Of a stretch of 64,000 nt of DNA, positions 61,355 through 64,000 are shown piece after piece; position 1 is the first letter of the stretch, and each line of letters begins with the position of its first letter. Origin of the DNA: Variovorax sp. TBS-050B (GTDB lineage: Bacteria; Pseudomonadota; Gammaproteobacteria; Burkholderiales; Burkholderiaceae_C); NCBI RefSeq assembly GCF_029893635.1, contig NZ_JARXYR010000002.1:4191001-4255000 (forward strand). Reading direction: 5' to 3'. Under the pieces are notes generated by a model, which saw only the letters and a list, made by a program, of their open reading frames with translations, was not told the origin of the DNA and did no database searches. Position numbers and translations under genes: made by a program.

Positions 61355-62381
61355 TCATCGGTCGGGACCGCCGATGGTCGCACGGGTCCAGGCCCGCTTC
61401 AGCGCCTGCTGGCTCGCCGGCGGCAGCACGCCGAGCCGCACGACGCCAGGCAGCCCGAAGGAGGCGCAGTCGCGCAGCTTGATGCCCTCGGCGCGCAGCG
61501 CGGCGGCATGCGGGGCATACGGCCGTTCGGTGCGGGCGCAGAAGAAGTTGGCCGCGCTCGCGAAGCACTCCCAGCCCAGCGACGCGCAGACGGCGCGCTG
61601 CTGCGCCTTCCACGCCGCCAGCGTGCGCAGGCTGTCGGCAAGCCAGGCCTGTGCCGCGTCGCCGGTCCAGGCCTGCAGCAGCGCGACGCCGTGCGCGCCC
61701 ACCGGCCATGAAGGCGAGAGCCGCGCAAGCCGCTGCATCAGCGGCCCGGCCGCCGTATCGTCGGGCGCGATGGCATAGGCCGCGCGAACACCCGTGAGGC
61801 CCATGGCCTTGTTCGGCGTCCAGAGCTGCCAGACGCGGTCCCGCTGCGCCGCGTCGAGCGAACAGGCACCTTCGAGGCGAAGGGGTTCGTAGGCCAGGTC
61901 GAGCACGCAGGGCCCGCCTGCCTCGACCTGCGCCTCGAGCTCGGTCTGCGCCTGGCCGAACGGGCTCGACGGCTCGCAGCACCAGCGCAGGACAGCGTCG
62001 TCGCGCCGCCGCGTCGCCAGAACGTTCCGCCGCAAGGCCCCAGGCGCGCGCCGCGGCACCGTACTCGCCATAGCCGTTAGCCGGCAGCCGCACCCGCCGG
62101 CCGCCGGCCTGTGCGAAGGCGGCGGTGATGCGCTGGATGAACTCGCTCGCACTCGCGGCGATCACGATGCGCTCCGCCGCCACGCCGTGGAAGCGCGCGA
62201 GTGCGCCGCGCAGCGCGGTGTAGGCCGGATCGGGGTAGCGCGAGGCGTCGGCGTCGCGCAGGGCGGCCAGTGCCGCGGGGCAGGCGCCGACCGCATTGCC
62301 GTTGGTCGAGAAGTCGTGCGCGGCGGCACCGCCCGCGTCGGGGCCGCCGTGCGGCAAGGCGTCAATGCCCAGGTTTTCCAT
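61355..62381 (-). CDS. cobD: L-threonine-O-3-phosphate decarboxylase, frameshifted
   Basis: The enzyme (Salmonella CobD; CobC in Pseudomonas denitrificans) makes the aminopropanol-phosphate linker of cobalamin. The first frame has HDFSTNGNAVG and YGEYGAAARAWGLAAERSGD. The second has DDAVLRWCCEPSSPFGQ and the PLP lysine block LWTPNKAMGLTGVRAAYAIA. The switch lies around 61990-62030 in a GCG/GTC-rich stretch and requires removal of one base. Otherwise length (about 341 residues) and motifs are normal. Confidence 0.88.
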
Positions 62382-62390
62382 TCGCAGCCC

Positions 62391-63359
62391 CTACACCGCC
62401 ACCAGCGCCAGCGATGCGCAGGCGGCCCAGGCCAGCACCGCCCGGCCCCCGATCCGCGCACTGCGCCGCGTGTCGTCCGCGCCGGCCGCCCGGACCTCGG
62501 CGTTCAGCGCGTAGACGCCCGGCTTCGCGAGCCGCACGCCGAGCAGCAGCGCCATCGCCGCCATCGGCCAGCCGCTGTTGGGCGAAGGCGTGCGCCCTGC
62601 CTCGCGCGCCAGGCCGCGCGGCCAGCGCCCGGCCGCGAGCGCGAGCAGCAGCGCCGTGATCCGTGCCGGCAGCCACGAGAGCAGGTCGTCGGCGCGCGCG
62701 GCCCATTTGCCGAACCAGGTCCAGTCGCGCCCCTGGCGTTCGCCGCGGTAGCCCCACATCGCATCGGCCGTGTTCGCGAAGCGGTAGACCGCCGCGCCGG
62801 GCAGGCCGAGCAGCACGAACCAGAACAACGGCGCCACGAGCGAATCGTTGAGGTTCTCGGCCAGCGATTCGATCGCGCTCTCGCGCACCTCGCGTTCGCC
62901 GAGCGCCTCCACGTCGCGGCTTACCAGCCGCGCGAGCCGTGCGCGGCCCGCGGCCAGCGAATCGCCCAGCGCCGCCTCGACCGCCAGCACTTCGTCACGC
63001 AGCATGCGCCATGCAAAGAGCGGCTTGAGCGCGAGCCCGAGCACCAGCGCCGCCGCCCAGGCCGGCAGCCCCTGCACCGCCGCCCCCTGCACGGCCGCGG
63101 CCACCGCACCGGTGGCGATCGCCCCCACGCACCACACCAGCGCGCCGCAGCCAAAGCGCGGCCAATCCACCGGCCGTGCCTGCGCCGCCGGCGGTGCGAT
63201 GCGCGCGCCGGTCCAGCCCAGGTAGCGGCCGATCCACACCACCGGATGCCAGCGCGCGGGCGGCTCGCCGAGCCAGCGGTCGATGGCCAGCGCGAGCCAC
63301 AGCGCGGCGATCAAAACCAGCGAAAGCGCGGACGATCCTGGTGCTTGCAGCGGCGCCAA
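62391..63359 (-). CDS. cbiB: Adenosylcobinamide-phosphate synthase
   Basis: CbiB (CobD in P. denitrificans; 322 residues) attaches the aminopropanol linker to adenosylcobyric acid in the inner membrane. Family blocks are DRWLGEPPARWHPVVWIG, VSRDVEALGEREVRESAIESLAENLND and PNSGWPMAAMA. Several hydrophobic helices agree with an integral protein. It lies 10 bases upstream of cobD and 5 bases after cobO. Confidence 0.95.
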   Translation of the reverse strand: MAPLQAPGSSALSLVLIAALWLALAIDRWLGEPPARWHPVVWIGRYLGWTGARIAPPAAQARPVDWPRFGCGALVWCVGAIATGAVAAAVQGAAVQGLPAWAAALVLGLALKPLFAWRMLRDEVLAVEAALGDSLAAGRARLARLVSRDVEALGEREVRESAIESLAENLNDSLVAPLFWFVLLGLPGAAVYRFANTADAMWGYRGERQGRDWTWFGKWAARADDLLSWLPARITALLLALAAGRWPRGLAREAGRTPSPNSGWPMAAMALLLGVRLAKPGVYALNAEVRAAGADDTRRSARIGGRAVLAWAACASLALVAV

Positions 63360-63363
63360 TCAA

Positions 63364-63933
63364 TCAATCCTCGATGCCGCGCTGCGCGGGAATGCCGGCC
63401 TTGAAGGCATGCTTGACCATCGTCATCTCGGTCACGGTGTCGGCCAGCTCGACGATCTCGGGCGGGCAGCGGCGGCCGGTGAGCACCACGTGCACATGGG
63501 CCGGCCGCGTGCGCAGCGTCTCGAGCACGCCTTCGAGCGGCAGCCATCCGTAGATCAGCGGATAGGTGATCTCGTCGAGCACGACCAGAAAGTGCTCGCC
63601 CGCGAGGATCGCCGCCCTCGCCCTCTCGCAGCCGTCGCGCGCGAGCTGTGCGGAGCGTTCGAGGTCCTGGCTCTTCCAGCTGAAGCCGTCGCCGAGCCCT
63701 TCGATCGGAATGCCGATCTGCTCGAACATGCGGTGCTCGCCGAAGCGCGCCGTCGGCACCTTCATGAACTGGTAGATCTTCACGGCCTTGCCGCGGCCGT
63801 GCGCGCGCAGCGCCAAGCCGAAGGCCGCGGTGCTCTTGCCCTTGCCGTCGCCGGTGTTGACGATCACGAGGCCGCGGCGCTCGCCTTCGGGCTTGTCGTA
63901 GGGCTTGTCGGTGGGTGGGGTTTCTATTTGCAT
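63364..63933 (-). CDS. cobO: Corrinoid adenosyltransferase
   Basis: CobO/CobA (189 residues) adenosylates corrinoids using ATP. The P-loop-like GDGKGKST is at residues 28-35. Other family blocks are [25 protein letters not shown] and [22 protein letters not shown]. The ATG at 63933 has GAGG six bases upstream. It is the first gene of the second cobalamin cluster visible here. The remaining 67 bases to the window edge are too short to show a gene or riboswitch. Confidence 0.96.
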   Translation of the reverse strand: MQIETPPTDKPYDKPEGERRGLVIVNTGDGKGKSTAAFGLALRAHGRGKAVKIYQFMKVPTARFGEHRMFEQIGIPIEGLGDGFSWKSQDLERSAQLARDGCERARAAILAGEHFLVVLDEITYPLIYGWLPLEGVLETLRTRPAHVHVVLTGRRCPPEIVELADTVTEMTMVKHAFKAGIPAQRGIED

Positions 63934-64000
63934 GTGTACCTCTTCAATCAGGCCTGGAAAGCGGACTTGACCGGGAACGCAGAGGTCGCGAAAAAACGCA

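Noticed and set aside
63934..64000. Possible cobalamin riboswitch upstream of cobO
   Set aside because: Only 67 bases are visible and no B12-box-like core can be recognised; the window ends too soon.

Overview
The window is a GC-rich, tightly packed core-chromosome segment of a betaproteobacterium. Gene content and order suggest Comamonadaceae, probably close to Variovorax. Pointers are a PhaR polyhydroxybutyrate regulator, a D-3-hydroxybutyrate dehydrogenase, an aerobic cobalamin-completion set, and an efflux operon with the layout of Burkholderia ceoR/llpE/ceoA/ceoB/opcM. The genus assignment is inference from gene content. There is no rRNA, CRISPR array, insertion sequence, prophage or recognisable defence island.

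Region 1 (1-15,150, minus strand) is the envelope and translation block. It reads rpsB-tsf, then pyrH-frr-uppS-cdsA-dxr-rseP-bamA-skp-lpxD-fabZ-lpxA-lpxB-rnhB and a TrmH/SpoU methyltransferase cut by the left edge. Many neighbours abut or overlap by a few bases. Hairpin-plus-T-tract terminators follow rpsB and tsf.

Region 2 (15.2-35.7 kb) holds mixed housekeeping genes. They include an amidase, a DadA-like oxidoreductase, nnr, an SDR, rnr, tRNA-Leu(CAG), a YkvA-like protein, a small gene under a LexA-type box, a 28-residue membrane peptide, rimO, phaR, tRNA-Val(GAC), relA, bdhA, a SIMPL protein, an OmpR/EnvZ-type pair and ispDF.

Region 3 (35.7-46.2 kb) holds mfd, then a vapBC toxin-antitoxin pair directly abutting serB and a malate/lactate-type dehydrogenase. 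A nested palindromic intergenic element follows, then two small conserved-looking proteins, a PLP aminotransferase, and a hipBA pair translationally coupled to nth.

Region 4 (46.2-64 kb) holds an SDR, an AraC regulator, cobQ-cobT-cobS-cobC, a complete RND efflux operon with a divergent LysR regulator, lrgAB, and a second cobalamin cluster (cobO-cbiB-cobD) at the right edge.

Four genes (pyrH, relA, rnr and the cobD-type decarboxylase) are each broken by a single-base shift while otherwise looking intact. pyrH is essential, so the simplest reading is residual sequencing or assembly indels. No wholly new multi-gene system stands out. The best candidates for undescribed biology are the LexA-boxed 93-residue gene, the 28-residue membrane peptide with a CRP-like palindrome upstream, the nested palindrome, and the active-site-less LlpE-like hydrolase in the efflux operon.
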